A stretch of DNA of 64,000 nucleotides from Hydrogenophaga taeniospiralis CCUG 15921 (lineage in GTDB: Bacteria > Pseudomonadota > Gammaproteobacteria > Burkholderiales > Burkholderiaceae_C), in the NCBI RefSeq assembly GCF_001592305.1, contig NZ_BCWR01000005.1, positions 124,001 to 188,000 on the forward strand, written 5' to 3'. A program made the translations under genes and the position numbers. Numbering within the stretch: position 1 is the stretch's first letter; each line of letters opens with the position of its first letter. Under the pieces are notes generated by a model. That model saw only the letters and a program-made list of their open reading frames with translations, was not told where the DNA came from and did no database searches. Below are positions 15,181 to 26,500 of the stretch, one piece after another.

Positions 15181-16496
15181 CGCGGCGTGCGATCGAGCTG
15201 CTGCTCCTGGTGGCGCTGGGAGCGGTGTGGGGCTGGGCCAACGATGCCACGGCCTGGACGTTTGCCGGTGCCTTGGTCGGCGCGCTGATCTGGAGCATCT
15301 TCGACGGCTTGCGCGCGCGCAGTGTGCTGCGCTGGCTCAACAAGGCCGACGCCTCGCGCTCGCCCCGCGTGTCGGGCACCTGGGGCGAGCTGGTCGAACG
15401 CAGCCGCAAGCTGATCAAGAAGCTGGAAAAGAAGGCGCAGAACAGTGACGCGCGGCTGGAGGATTTCCTCGCCGCCATCCAGGCCTCGCCCAACGGTGTC
15501 GTGCTGCTGGATTCCGCGGGGCGCATCGAGTGGTCCAACCTCACCGCGGCGGCGCATCTGGGCTTTGATCCCCAGCGCGATCTGGGCCAGTACGTGCGCA
15601 ACATGGTGCGCGCGCCCGCGTTCACGGCCTACATGGCCGGCGGCGATTTCAGCTACGAAATCCAGATCGATGGTCCGGGTGTGCGTCCCTCGCAGCCGGC
15701 GAAGATCTCGCTGCAGATCCACCCATACGGCAAGAAGCGCAAACTCGTGCTCACGCGCGATGTCACCGCCGTGCAGTTGGCCGAGGCCATGCGCCGGGAT
15801 TTCGTGGCCAACGTGTCGCATGAAATCCGCACGCCACTCACGGTGCTCAGCGGCTTCGTGGAGACCATGCAGAGCATTCCCCTCGAAGAGGATGACCGCG
15901 CGCGTTACCTTGGTCTGATGAGCCAGCAGGCGCAGCGCATGCAGACGCTGGTGAGCGATCTGCTCACGCTTTCACGCCTGGAAGGCAGCCCGGCGCCGGG
16001 GCCGGGCGAGTGGATCGATAGCGAAGAACTGCTCACCCACGTGATCCAGGAGGCACAGGGCCTGACGCAGGCGATCGCCCAGCCTCCGCACGAGATCCGT
16101 GCCATGGCCGCAGCCTCGTTCTGGGTCTCGGGCGCCAAGACCGAACTGCTCAGCGCCATGTCCAATCTGCTCAGCAACGCGGTGCGCTACACACCCGGTG
16201 GCGGACGGATCGAGGCCGGCTGGCGTCTGCGGCCCGATGGCGGGGGCGAGTTCTTCGTCACCGACACGGGCCCGGGCATCGCGGCGGAACACCTGCCGCG
16301 CCTGACCGAGCGTTTTTACCGCGTGGACCGCAGCCGTTCACGCGAAACCGGCGGCACCGGTCTCGGCCTTGCCATCGTCAAACACGTGGCCCAGCGCCAT
16401 GGTGGTCAGGTGGAAGTGCAGAGCACACCAGGGCAGGGCTCGACCTTCCAGGTGGTGCTGCCGGCCTCGCGGGTGCGCGAGCGCGTCACCGGCTGA
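15177..16496 (+). CDS. phoR: Phosphate-regulon sensor histidine kinase PhoR
   Basis: A 439-residue kinase. Two short membrane spans lie in the first 45 residues with almost no periplasmic loop, as in PhoR. A charged linker (KKLEKKAQ), a PAS domain at about 95-195, and a HisKA domain with His215 (VSHEIRTPLTVLSGF) follow. The HATPase domain has DTGPGI and GTGLGLAIVKHV. It phosphorylates PhoB when phosphate is scarce, under Pst/PhoU control. It is convergent with the next gene, with only two bases between the stops. Confidence 0.95.
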   Translation: MTRRAIELLLLVALGAVWGWANDATAWTFAGALVGALIWSIFDGLRARSVLRWLNKADASRSPRVSGTWGELVERSRKLIKKLEKKAQNSDARLEDFLAAIQASPNGVVLLDSAGRIEWSNLTAAAHLGFDPQRDLGQYVRNMVRAPAFTAYMAGGDFSYEIQIDGPGVRPSQPAKISLQIHPYGKKRKLVLTRDVTAVQLAEAMRRDFVANVSHEIRTPLTVLSGFVETMQSIPLEEDDRARYLGLMSQQAQRMQTLVSDLLTLSRLEGSPAPGPGEWIDSEELLTHVIQEAQGLTQAIAQPPHEIRAMAAASFWVSGAKTELLSAMSNLLSNAVRYTPGGGRIEAGWRLRPDGGGEFFVTDTGPGIAAEHLPRLTERFYRVDRSRSRETGGTGLGLAIVKHVAQRHGGQVEVQSTPGQGSTFQVVLPASRVRERVTG

Positions 16497-16498
16497 AC

Positions 16499-18232
16499 TC
16501 AGCCGCCGACCCGCCGGTAGATCAACAGACTTTCCTTGTTGTCGGTGAGCCGGCGCACCTTGGCCCGGTAGGCCCATTGGGTGAGGGTGACCCGCTCGTC
16601 CAGCGTGGGCTGGCTCGCGGGTGCCACCACCAGCATGCGGCAGGCCGGTGCCGGCCCGCTGGTGCTGAGCACCAGCCGCAGGCGGCCGTGGTATTGCAGC
16701 GCCGCGATCTGGGCCTGTGTGAGCCCATCGGCGATCACGCAACTGCCCGCGGGCACCATGCTGGCGATGCGGCGCGAGATCGGCCCGTAGCTGCGACCAA
16801 AGTCGAGCAGGGGCAGCCACAAGGTCATGAGCAGCAGCCAGCACAGCGTGCTGCCTGCGGCGGGCAGCACCAGGCTTTTCCAGATGGCTTCGCGGTGCTG
16901 GCCGACACGCCAGGCCACCAGCCAGACCCAGGCGGCGGAGGCCAGCAGGGCCAGACCGAACAGCAGCCCCGAAAACTCGGGCACAAAACCCGGGGCCAGC
17001 CGCGCCACGTTGGCCGCCGGTTTGGCGGGCACACCGGTCTGCATGGCGAACCAGATCACCCAGATGATGAGGGCGCAGCCGGTGAAGAAGATCAGTGTGA
17101 ACCAGTCGATCAGCGCCGACATGCTGCGTCGCAGCGTGGGCAGCGCAAACGCGGCCAGCGCGGCCAGCGCAGGCAGGGCCAGCAGCAGCGTACGGTCGTG
17201 CCGTTCGGACAGGGCGCTGGCGGTCACGCCCACCAGTGCGGCCCACAGGGGCAAGGCCACATGGGGCCTGAAGAGCTGGCGGCGCCAGCGCCACAGCGTC
17301 CAGAGCACCAGGGGCCAGGCGGGCCAGGTGAACCACAGCAGCAGGCGTCCCCAACTGGGCCAGTTCATCGGATCGGGCAGGGTCGGCATGCCGGGCATGG
17401 GCACCTGACCCGCCAGCGCCGACACGGCCAGCACGATCGCCAGCAGCGCGACAGACCACCACCACGGGTTGGCCCATACGGGCGCGGCGTCGTCCACGGA
17501 ACCGCCGTCAGACTCCTGGCTGGCCTGCGTGCGGCGGGCCACATACACGATCACCAGAAGGCCGCCCCCCAGCAGGACCGTGGTCCAGGGGGCACCGCTG
17601 AACACCAGGCCCAATGTGGCCAGTCCCCACACCAGCACCGCGCGCCAAGGGTGGCGCGATGTTCCGTGCGCCAGGCTGGCGGCGGCATAGAGCATGGCCG
17701 AGACCATGGCCAGGCGGGCCAGGTCGGGTGTGGTTTCGTGTGACAGCTGGGCCAGGCCCAGGCAGGCCACCAGGGCCAGCAGCCCGGCGTCGGCCAGCGC
17801 ACGCGCGTAGTCCAGGGGGTTGGCCTCGCCGCCGAACGCGAAGCTCACCGGCTGAGCCGCCGGCTGGCGGGCGAGATGGTAGACGCTGTACCAGGTGCAG
17901 AGCAGGGTGATGGCCAGCAACAGCGCGAAAGGAATGCGTGCGGCGAGGTCGGCGGGCAGCATCGGCAGCCACTGGATGAAGAGGGCGCCCAGCCAGTAGG
18001 GCATGGGGCCGGCCTCTTCCACCGCCCAGCCAAGGACCTGGGGCTGCCACCAGCCGCTGTGGCCGGCCGCCATCTCCAGCATCACGCCAAATGCCGTCAC
18101 ATCGGCGTTCTTCCAGGGCTCACGCCCCAGGAAGCCGGGCAGCACGTAGGCGATGCAGAACAGGATGAGTGCAAGCCGGGGCAAGCGGCGCACGGCCGTC
18201 TGGCTGACGATGGCGGGGGTGGTTGGGTTCAC
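16499..18232 (-). CDS. Multi-spanning membrane glycosyltransferase-like protein (ArnT/PMT type)
   Basis: A 577-residue polytopic membrane protein with a dozen or so hydrophobic spans. An early loop (GREPWKNADVTAFGVMLEMA) resembles the acidic first loop of GT-C fold transferases such as ArnT and PMT, which use polyprenyl-phosphate sugars. The C-terminal part is a soluble periplasmic-type domain (about residues 470-577). It is monocistronic and convergent with phoR. The substrate cannot be assigned; lipid A or another envelope glycan is a guess from the family. Confidence 0.7.
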   Translation of the reverse strand: MNPTTPAIVSQTAVRRLPRLALILFCIAYVLPGFLGREPWKNADVTAFGVMLEMAAGHSGWWQPQVLGWAVEEAGPMPYWLGALFIQWLPMLPADLAARIPFALLLAITLLCTWYSVYHLARQPAAQPVSFAFGGEANPLDYARALADAGLLALVACLGLAQLSHETTPDLARLAMVSAMLYAAASLAHGTSRHPWRAVLVWGLATLGLVFSGAPWTTVLLGGGLLVIVYVARRTQASQESDGGSVDDAAPVWANPWWWSVALLAIVLAVSALAGQVPMPGMPTLPDPMNWPSWGRLLLWFTWPAWPLVLWTLWRWRRQLFRPHVALPLWAALVGVTASALSERHDRTLLLALPALAALAAFALPTLRRSMSALIDWFTLIFFTGCALIIWVIWFAMQTGVPAKPAANVARLAPGFVPEFSGLLFGLALLASAAWVWLVAWRVGQHREAIWKSLVLPAAGSTLCWLLLMTLWLPLLDFGRSYGPISRRIASMVPAGSCVIADGLTQAQIAALQYHGRLRLVLSTSGPAPACRMLVVAPASQPTLDERVTLTQWAYRAKVRRLTDNKESLLIYRRVGG

Positions 18233-18325
18233 TGCGGGGAATATACAGGGCGCAAGAGGGCGAGCAAGGCTTGGCCGGGTGTCCTGGCGGCGGGTGTCGC
18301 CATGCTTTTTTCAGGGAGACCGCGC

Positions 18326-18353
18326 AAAAAAAAACAGCCGGGGTGACCGGCTG
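18326..18353 (-). terminator. Rho-independent terminator of rpmE2
   Basis: Read on the minus strand: CAGCCGG-TCA-CCCCGGCTG stem-loop followed by nine T. It lies about 50 bases downstream of the rpmE2 stop. Confidence 0.9.
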
Positions 18354-18401
18354 CTTTTGCAGGAGACTGCCGGAACCCGGAGGTTCCGAACCGCGGCCAG
18401 C

Positions 18402-18665
18402 TTATTTGGCGGCCGGGGTGCCCTTGCCGTAGCGGTTGCGGAAACGTTCCACGCGACCACCCATGTTGTCCACGCTTTTCTGCGTGCCGGTATAGAAGGG
18501 GTGCGACTCGCTGGAGGTATCCAGCTTGAACAGCGGCAGTTCGCGGCCGTCTTCCAGCTTGATCATTTCCTTCGTGTTGGCGCAGGAGCGCGTCACGAAC
18601 TGGAAGTTGTTCGACAGGTCCACGAAACAGACTTCGCGGTAGTTGGGGTGAATGCCGTCTTTCAT
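18402..18665 (-). CDS. rpmE2: 50S ribosomal protein L31, type B
   Basis: An 87-residue L31 of the type B form. It starts MKDGIHPNYREV and contains SHPFYTGTQK. It lacks the zinc-binding four-Cys arrangement of type A L31; only isolated cysteines are present. It binds the 50S central protuberance region. It lies downstream of rho in the same orientation, a conserved trxA-rho-rpmE neighbourhood in these bacteria, with a separate terminator after it. Confidence 0.96.
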   Translation of the reverse strand: MKDGIHPNYREVCFVDLSNNFQFVTRSCANTKEMIKLEDGRELPLFKLDTSSESHPFYTGTQKSVDNMGGRVERFRNRYGKGTPAAK

Positions 18666-18804
18666 GACGTTTCCTTGAGTTCAGGTGCGGCAGCCGCAAC
18701 GGAACCATTCCGCTGTACTTGTCGCAAATTAATAAAGCCGCTGATTATAGCCTGGAGAATGGACCTGGCCGGAGCGAGATGCCTGAAACCCAGAACACCG
18801 CGGG

Positions 18805-18868
18805 ACCGGCTTTGCCGGGCCGCAGGTGTTGCCCCCTGGGGGGGGACGCCGAAGGCGGCGCGGGGGGG
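18805..18868 (+). repeat. Dispersed palindromic repeat, copy B (3' of rho)
   Basis: It contains CCGGCTTTGCCGGGCCGC, then GCCCCCTGGGGGGGG, then ACGCCGAAGGCGGCGCGGGG. It matches copy C at 44991 in order and orientation. Its G-run ends two bases from the rho stop codon (18871), so a rho transcript would enter the element immediately. Confidence 0.75.
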
Positions 18869-18870
18869 CT

Positions 18871-20133
18871 TTATCCGCCCCGCCGCATCATGTCGAAGAA
18901 CTCGGAGTTGTTCTTCGTCGACTTCATGCTCTTCAAGACCATTTCCATGGCCTCAATCTCGTCCATGTTGTACATGAACTGGCGCAGGATGCGGGTCTTC
19001 TGCAGGATCTCGGGTTGCAGCAGCAGTTCTTCACGGCGGGTGCCACTGCGGTTGAGCTGGATCGAGGGGAAGACGCGCTTTTCGTACAGGCGGCGGTCGA
19101 GGTGGATTTCGCAGTTGCCGGTGCCCTTGAACTCTTCAAAGATCACTTCGTCCATGCGGCTGCCGGTGTCGACCAGCGCGGTGGCGATGATGGTCAGCGA
19201 GCCGCCTTCCTCGATCTTGCGGGCCGCGCCGAAGAAGCGCTTGGGGCGCTGCAGGGCGTTGGCGTCCACACCACCGGTGAGCACCTTGCCGCTGGAGGGC
19301 AGCACGTTGTTGTAGGCGCGGGCCAGGCGGGTGATCGAGTCGAGCATGATCACCACGTCCTTCTTGAGTTCGACCAGGCGCTTGGCGCGCTCGATCACCA
19401 TCTCGGCCACGTGCACGTGGCGCGCGGCGGGCTCGTCGAAGGTGGAGGCAATGACCTCGCCACGCACGGTGCGCTGCATTTCGGTCACTTCTTCCGGGCG
19501 TTCGTCCACCAGCAGCACCATCAGCTCCACCTCGGGGTGGTTGGCGGTGATGGCATGGCAGATGTGCTGCATCATGACCGTCTTGCCGCTCTTGGGCGGT
19601 GCCACGATCAGTGCCCGCTGGCCACGGCCGATGGGGGCGATGATGTCGATGACACGACCGGTGATGTTCTCGTCGCTCTTGATGTCGCGTTCCAGGCGCA
19701 TCTGTTCCTTGGGGAACAGCGGCGTCAGGTTCTCGAACATGATCTTGTGCTTGTTGTCCTCGGGGGGCAGGCCGTTGATCTTGTCGAGCTTGTTCAGCGC
19801 GAAATAGCGCTCGCCATCCTTGGGGATGCGCACCTCGCCCTCGATCATGTCGCCGGTGTGCAGATTGAATCGGCGGATCTGGCTGGGCGAAATGTAGATG
19901 TCGTCGGTGCTGGCGGTGTAGCTGGTGTCCGGCGCGCGCAGGAAACCGAAGCCATCGGGCAGAACCTCGAGCACACCGTCGGCGTTCACCAGTTCACCGC
20001 CCTTGGCGCGCTTCTTGATGATGGCAAACATGAGCTCCTGTTTGCGCATGCGGCCGGTGTTCTCGATCTCAAGTGCTTCAGCCTGCTTGAGGACTTCAGA
20101 CACGTGCAGTGCCTTGAGTTCGTTGAGGTGCAT
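18871..20133 (-). CDS. rho: Transcription termination factor Rho
   Basis: A 420-residue Rho. It has the N-terminal Rho_N domain ([20 protein letters not shown]), an RNA-binding cold-shock-like domain (FGFLRAP...[12 protein letters not shown]), and an ATPase domain with Walker [10 protein letters not shown] and the Q/R-loop segments. It forms the hexameric helicase that ends transcription of untranslated RNA. The ATG at 20133 fits the family start; an upstream extension to 20211 is unlikely. A palindromic repeat begins directly after its stop. Confidence 0.98.
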   Translation of the reverse strand: MHLNELKALHVSEVLKQAEALEIENTGRMRKQELMFAIIKKRAKGGELVNADGVLEVLPDGFGFLRAPDTSYTASTDDIYISPSQIRRFNLHTGDMIEGEVRIPKDGERYFALNKLDKINGLPPEDNKHKIMFENLTPLFPKEQMRLERDIKSDENITGRVIDIIAPIGRGQRALIVAPPKSGKTVMMQHICHAITANHPEVELMVLLVDERPEEVTEMQRTVRGEVIASTFDEPAARHVHVAEMVIERAKRLVELKKDVVIMLDSITRLARAYNNVLPSSGKVLTGGVDANALQRPKRFFGAARKIEEGGSLTIIATALVDTGSRMDEVIFEEFKGTGNCEIHLDRRLYEKRVFPSIQLNRSGTRREELLLQPEILQKTRILRQFMYNMDEIEAMEMVLKSMKSTKNNSEFFDMMRRGG

Positions 20134-20330
20134 GGAATTCACTCCGTGAGGGAGTTGAGTCAAAAAATCGGGGGAGGGGGCGCTGGCGTCCGGTTGTCGG
20201 ACGGTACGCAATGAGAGAGCTGGTCTCTGTCTGGCCAGCGTTGCCGCAAATTATGACAGGAAAAGAGCAGCCCGGAAATCAAGGCCCGGGCATTGCACCT
20301 GGGCGGGTCTTGCGGGCTGCGGTCCGACGA

Positions 20331-20663
20331 TCAGGCGAGCTGCTGGTCGATGAAGGCGGTGAGCTGGGCCTTGCTCATGGCGCCGACCTTGGTGGCAGCC
20401 AGCTGGCCATCCTTGAACAGCATCAGTGTGGGGATGCCGCGGATGCCGAACTTGGCCGGCACATCGCGGTTGTCGTCCACGTTCATCTTGGTGACCTTGA
20501 GCTTGCCGTCGTACGAGCCGGCCACTTCGTCCAGGATCGGGGCAATCATCTTGCAGGGGCCGCACCATTCGGCCCAGAAGTCGACCAGCACCGGCGCCTG
20601 CGCGTCGAGCACATCGGCCTGGAAGCTTGCATCAGATACGTGTTTGATCAGGTCGCTGGCCAT
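20331..20663 (-). CDS. trxA: Thioredoxin 1
   Basis: A 110-residue classical thioredoxin with the WCGPCKMI active site (Cys34, Cys37) and the cis-Pro turn GIPTLMLF. It is a general cytoplasmic disulfide reductase and electron donor to ribonucleotide reductase, PAPS reductase and others. It lies upstream of rho in the same orientation, about 200 bases away, and divergent from the AddB-like gene. Confidence 0.97.
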   Translation of the reverse strand: MASDLIKHVSDASFQADVLDAQAPVLVDFWAEWCGPCKMIAPILDEVAGSYDGKLKVTKMNVDDNRDVPAKFGIRGIPTLMLFKDGQLAATKVGAMSKAQLTAFIDQQLA

Positions 20664-20785
20664 GATTCATCCTAAGAACGTTGAACAGGGAGGTTAAAGT
20701 TTGGGCACGCGCATCGCAGGAGGGTAGGTACCACACATACCCCCAGGGGCGTGATTCGCTCCATTGTGACAGAAACGCCCGATCC

Positions 20786-23509
20786 ATGACGCCTGCCAGC
20801 CTGTTCCCAGAACCCGGTGACGCCGCTGCGGGCCTGTCGGTATCCGCGTCCGGCGCCCAGCCCGCGCCACACCCCGCGTCGTTGCGCTGGGACGCGGTGA
20901 TCGCGCGCATCGAAACGGCCATGGCCCGGTGCCAGGCCGAGGCCGATCGCACCCTGGTGCTCGTGCCGTACGCCCAGCTCATGGAGGCCGGACGGCGCGC
21001 CTGGGCGCAGGCCCATCCCAGCGGTTTTCCTCCCCGTTTTGAATCCAGCCGCAACTGGGCCACCTCGCTGCAGCCGTTCCTGCCGGGCCCGACCGATCTG
21101 AGCATGGACATGGCGCGCGACAGCCTGGTCGCGGCCGCGTTCATGGACCGCGTGGCCCAGGGGCGCACCGATGCATCGTTGCGCTCGGTCATGGTGGCCC
21201 GCCTGGTGGAGGCCACGCGTCAGCTGGCCCCGCTGGCCGCTGCGGTACCGCCCGAACAGCGCCTGGCCTGGGCCGAGCGTCTGCGCGAAGCGATCACACC
21301 CGCCCAGCAGGCCCTGCAGTGGGAGGCCCTGTTGGCCACGCTGGCTCTGGCCTGGGCGAGCACGTCCGCCTACGCCACCGACGTGCTGTGGGGTCCGCTC
21401 GCCGCGCCGGGGACGGGGGCCGATGCGCTGGTCCTGTTGCAGGGTTTCCAGCAGGACCCGCTCGCCAGCGCGCTGGCCAACCACTGGGGCGCTCGTGCCA
21501 CGGTGCTGGCCTTGCACGAGGTCGCCACCGACGCCGCTGCGGTTTCAGTGGCCGTCGGCCCGCCACGCCTGCACGCCTGCGGCGATGCGGAAGACGAAGC
21601 CCAGCGCGCCGCCGCCTGCGTGATCGAGCGCATCAACGCCGGGCATGCGCCGGTGGCCCTGGTGGCGAACGACCGTCTGCTGACGCGCCGTGTCAGCGCC
21701 ATGCTGCACCACGCGGGCCTGACGGTGCGCGACGAAACCGGCTGGAAACTCTCGACCACCCACGCGGCGGCGCAGCTCATGAGCCTGCTGCGCGCGGCCG
21801 ATGCCCGGGCCCGCATGGACGACGTGCTGGACCTGCTCAAGCAGGCCCCGGCCTGGCCCGAAAAGCAGGTGCAGTTGCTGGAGCAGCTCGCCCGCGATGC
21901 CGGGGTGTCGCTCTGGCGCGCCGCGCTGCGCTCGCCCCGACTGGCACCCGCGCTCCCCGAGGGATTGCCAACCCTGCTGGAGGGGCTTCAGCCGGCGCGC
22001 GCCCTGGTGCCGTGGCTGACGGACCTGGCCGCAGCGCTCCTGGCCTGTGGTCTGTGGGAGCGGCTGCAGGGCGATCCGGCGGGACAACAGATGCTCCAGG
22101 CATTGAGGCTGGGCGATGGCGCGGCGCAGGAACTCGGGCTGGTGAGCGAGGCGCTCTCGGGTACCACGACGGGCACTACCCCGGCCGCGCGAGCACCCGG
22201 GCGCTCTGGCGCTCGCCTGTCGCTCGCGGCCTTCACCGCCTGGGTGCGCGACGTGCTCGAAGGCGCGAGCTTCATGCCCCGCAGCGAAGGGGAGGCCGCG
22301 GTGGTGATCCTGCCCATGGCGCAGTTGCTGGGCCGCGGTTTCGCCGCCACGGTGGTGCCCGGTTGCGACGAGTCGCACCTCAACCCCAGCCCCGAACCGC
22401 CGGGCCTGTGGACCACGGCGCAGCGCGAGGCCCTGGGCCTGCCCACGCGCGAAGCGCTGGCCGAAGCCGCGGCCCAGGCCTGGCAGGCCGTGCTGGCGAT
22501 GCCGCGACTCGACGTGTTGTGGCGCACGCAGGAACGCGGCGAGACGGTGCTGCCCAGTGCCTGGGTGCAAGCGCTGCCGCCGATCGAATCTCTCGCCGAG
22601 GCTGAAGGCGCCGCCGATCCACGCGTGGCCCGCCCGCTGGATCCGTTGCCCCAGCCGCGCCCCCAGCCGTCGGCCGGCGATGTGTTGCCCGAGTCCCTCT
22701 CCGCCAGCGCCTACCAGGACCTGCGCGACTGCCCCTACCGTTTTTTCGCCTTGCGCCAACTGCGCCTGGCCGAGGCGCCCGAACTCGAGGCCGAACCCGA
22801 CCAGCGCGACATGGGCAACTGGCTGCACGCCGTGTTGCGCGCTTTTCACGAACAGCGCGGCGACGCCAGACCCGGCCTGGCGGCCGACCGCGATGCGCTG
22901 GACCGGCTGGCCGACAGCACGGCCGATGCCATGGGGCTCAACGCCGGAGAGGGTGGGGCCGGCTTCCTGCCGTACCAGGCGGTCTGGCCCGCGCTGCGCG
23001 ACGGCTACCTGGACTGGCTCGCCGGCTTCGAAGCGGCCGAAGGGCGCGCCGGCCCCCGCTTTGATCGGGCCGAAGCCGCGCTGACCGCTCAGGCAGGGCC
23101 CTGGAAGCTCTACGGCAAGCTCGACCGCATCGACCGGCAGGACAGCCCTGAGGGCGCCATTCCGTTCGTGATCGACTACAAGACCGAGGGCCGCCCCGGC
23201 ACCCGGGAGCGCGTGAAAGAGCCGCTGGAAGACACCCAGCTGGCGTTTTACGCCGCGCTGCTGCCGGACGAAAACCTGCGCGCGGCCTACCTCAGCATCA
23301 CCGACAAACGCGGCGATGCCGCCCGGGAGGCGCCGACCCTGCTGGTGGAGCAGCCCGAGGTGCTGATGGCGCGCGAGCGGTTGCGCGAGGGCCTGGCGCA
23401 CGACATGGCGCGCGTTGCCGCCGGCCAGCCCATGCCCGCGCTGGGCGAGGGCCGGGTCTGCGACTTCTGCGCCGCGCGCGGTCTGTGCCGCAAGGACTTC
23501 TGGACATGA
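20786..23509 (+). CDS. addB: AddB-like nuclease subunit with Fe-S-type cysteine cluster
   Basis: A 907-residue protein of the AddB/RexB-like class. Most of it is a degenerate helicase-like scaffold. The C-terminal PD-(D/E)XK nuclease contains VIDYKTEG. One cysteine in RDCPYRFF and three in VCDFCAARGLC would hold the [4Fe-4S] cluster that staples AddB nuclease domains. With the next gene it should form a double-strand-break end-processing enzyme (RecBCD equivalent). Its stop overlaps the next start as ATGA. Start chosen at ATG 20786. Confidence 0.85.
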   Translation: MTPASLFPEPGDAAAGLSVSASGAQPAPHPASLRWDAVIARIETAMARCQAEADRTLVLVPYAQLMEAGRRAWAQAHPSGFPPRFESSRNWATSLQPFLPGPTDLSMDMARDSLVAAAFMDRVAQGRTDASLRSVMVARLVEATRQLAPLAAAVPPEQRLAWAERLREAITPAQQALQWEALLATLALAWASTSAYATDVLWGPLAAPGTGADALVLLQGFQQDPLASALANHWGARATVLALHEVATDAAAVSVAVGPPRLHACGDAEDEAQRAAACVIERINAGHAPVALVANDRLLTRRVSAMLHHAGLTVRDETGWKLSTTHAAAQLMSLLRAADARARMDDVLDLLKQAPAWPEKQVQLLEQLARDAGVSLWRAALRSPRLAPALPEGLPTLLEGLQPARALVPWLTDLAAALLACGLWERLQGDPAGQQMLQALRLGDGAAQELGLVSEALSGTTTGTTPAARAPGRSGARLSLAAFTAWVRDVLEGASFMPRSEGEAAVVILPMAQLLGRGFAATVVPGCDESHLNPSPEPPGLWTTAQREALGLPTREALAEAAAQAWQAVLAMPRLDVLWRTQERGETVLPSAWVQALPPIESLAEAEGAADPRVARPLDPLPQPRPQPSAGDVLPESLSASAYQDLRDCPYRFFALRQLRLAEAPELEAEPDQRDMGNWLHAVLRAFHEQRGDARPGLAADRDALDRLADSTADAMGLNAGEGGAGFLPYQAVWPALRDGYLDWLAGFEAAEGRAGPRFDRAEAALTAQAGPWKLYGKLDRIDRQDSPEGAIPFVIDYKTEGRPGTRERVKEPLEDTQLAFYAALLPDENLRAAYLSITDKRGDAAREAPTLLVEQPEVLMARERLREGLAHDMARVAAGQPMPALGEGRVCDFCAARGLCRKDFWT

Positions 23510-26500
23510 CCCCCGCCGCCTACCGCATCAACGGCGCCCAGGTGGCGCGCGAAGCCTTCTATGCGCTGGCCTGCGATCCGGCGCGCAGCATCGCGGTGGA
23601 GGCCTGCGCCGGCGCGGGCAAGACCTGGATGCTGGTCTCGCGCATCCTGCGCGCCCTGCTCGACGGCTGCGCGCCACAAGACATCCTGGCCATCACTTTC
23701 ACCAAGAAGGCCGCGGGCGAAATGCGGGACCGGCTCAACGCCGAGTTGCGCCGCTGGGCCCATTTGCCTGACGACGCGCTGGCCGGTGAACTGCGGGCCC
23801 GTGGCCTGTCCGAGGCCGACGCCGTGCGGCGCCTTCCGCAGGCGCGTGGCCTGCACGCGCGCGTCACGGCGCTGGGCCGCACGGTGCAGGTGCGCACCTT
23901 TCACAGCTGGTTCGCCGCGCTGCTGCGGGGGGCGCCACTGTCGGTGCTGCAGGAGCTGCAACTGCCGGCCCAGTACGAGCTGCTGGAAGACGATGCCCAG
24001 GCCGTGGCCCTGGTCTGGCCGCGTTTCTACGCCGCGCTGTCGGCCAGTGCCGACGACAAACAGGATTTCATGGACAGCGTGGCCGAACACGGCCGCCACC
24101 AGACCCTCAAGGCGCTGAGCAACGCGCTGCAGAAACGGGTGGAGTTCGCGCTGGCCGATGCCGCCGGGGTGGTGGACAGCTCGGTGGAGCCGTTCGCGGC
24201 CCTGTACCCGAATTGGGCTGGCCTGGCTGCGCCCGAACTGGCCTTGCTGCAGCCCGGTGCCCGCGAGCGCTGGCTGGCGCGCGCGAAGCTGCTCGGCGGT
24301 GAGGCCAACAAGACACCCAAGGTCGCGGCCAACGCCGTGGTCGACGCGTTTGAACTGGCCGACGAACCGGCGCTGATGGTCCGCCGCTTGGCCTTGCTGC
24401 GCAAGGGCTTCTTCGTCGCCAGCGAAGACCGGCTCAACACCAACCTCACCAAGTTCGCCGCCGCCCAGGATGCCGAGCCCGAGCTACAGGACCTGTGCAA
24501 CGCCCGGCGCCAGCACACTGCCTGGCAGTACCACCAACGCATGGCCCGCCTGACCCGCGTGCTGCTCGTGGCCTACGCGGACCTCAAGCGCGAGCGCGGC
24601 TGGGTGGACATGAACGACGTCGAAGGCGCGGCCCTGCGCCTGTTGGGCGATGCCGAACTTTCGGGCTGGATGCAGCAGCGGCTGGACGCGCGCGTGCGCC
24701 ACGTGCTGATCGACGAATTCCAGGACACCAACCCGCTGCAATGGCAGGCGCTGTACGGCTGGCTCTCGGCCTACGCCGGAGCGGGTTCGGGCGAGGCACC
24801 GTGTGTGTTCCTGGTGGGCGACCCCAAACAATCCATCTACCGCTTCCGCCGTGCCGAGCCCCAGGTGTTCAAGGCCGCGCAGGCCTTCGTGGTGCAGGGC
24901 CTGGCGGGGGCGCTGCTCAGCTGCGACCACACACGCCGCTGCGCGCAGGGCGTGGTTGCCACGCTCAACAGCGCCATGCTGGCCGCGGTGGAGGCGGGTG
25001 AATACAGCAGTGGCTACCGCGCCCACACCACCGAAAGCCTGCGGCCCGGCGAGGTGATCGCCTTGCCCCAGCTCGCGCGCAGCCTGCGCGAACGTGCGGC
25101 CGGCGGGGACAGCGACGAGCCGGTCTGGCGCGACAGCCTGACCACGCCGCGCGTGCTGCCCGAAGACACCATGTCCGCGCTGGAGGCGCGCCAGGCGGCC
25201 GACTGGGTGGCGGCCGAGATCGCCTCCGGCCGCGTCCAGGCCGACGACATCATGGTGCTCTCGCGCCGGCGCGAGCGCCTGGCCTGGATGCACGACGCCT
25301 TGCTCGAACGCGGCATCGCCAGCGAGCAGCCCGAAAAGCTCGACCTTTGCGAAGCCCCGGCGGTGCAGGACGTGGTGGCGCTGCTCGATGCGCTGGTTTC
25401 GCCGCGCCACGACCTGAGCCTGGCGCGCGCGCTCAAGTCGCCGCTGTTCGGCTGGAGCGACGACGCGCTGGCCCAGCTGGCGCGGCTGCGCCAGCGCTGG
25501 ACGGTGCGGGCCGAAGGCGATGCCATGCCGTTACCCGTGAAGCCGTCGTGGTGGGACGTGCTGCAGCGTTTCGCTGAGGCGTCGTCGAGTGAGCAACCGG
25601 ATTGGTTGCAGCGGCCCGGTTTCGATCCGCAACAGGCCCACGAGCAGGCGCGCGACTTTTGCGCCACGGCCGAGCGGCTGGCGCTGTACCGTGCCTGGGT
25701 CCACAGCCTGCCGCCGCACGACGCGCTCTCGGCGCTGTACGACCACGGCGACGTGCTCGCGCGGTTCGCCCAGGCCGTGCCACCCAGCCAGCGCGGCGCG
25801 ACCCTGGCCCAGTTGCGCGATCTGCTGGCGCAGTCGCTGGCGCAGGATGGCGGGCGTTTCCTTTCGCCCTACCGCCTGGTGCGTGCGCTCAAGGCCGGCG
25901 GCATCAAGGCCACGCCGAGCCAGACCCCGGGCGCCGTGCGGCTGCTCACCATCCACGGTGCCAAGGGCCTGGAGGCCCACACCGTGCTCATGCTCGACAC
26001 CGACGCCGGACCCTCGCGACCCGAGAACATGGGGGTGCTGGTGGACTGGCCCGGCGAAGACGCCGCGCCGCGCCGTTTCGTGTTTCTCGCGAGCGAAAAA
26101 TCGCCACCCGCTTGCGCCGCCAGCGCGCTGGAACTGGAACAGCAGGCACGCGCGCTGGAAGAGCTCAACGCGCTGTACGTGGCCCTGACCCGGGCCGAAG
26201 AGCGGTTGGTGATCTCCAGCTTCGAACCCCACCAGCGCGGTAGCGCCACCAGCTGGTACCAGCGCCTGCAACCGCTGGCCAGCGCGGTGGACGCGCCGCC
26301 GCCGGCCGCCGACGCGGCGCCCCACATGGCCCATCACGGCGCCTTCAACCTGCCCGGTTTGCCCCCCGTGAACGTGCCGGGCGTGCAGCGTGAGGCTGTG
26401 GATGCGGCGGCCATTCCCGCGCCGCCGGTGGACGACACCGCGACCCGCCTCGGGCTGGCGTTGCACCGCCTGTTGCAATGGCGGCCCACGCCGGCCCAGG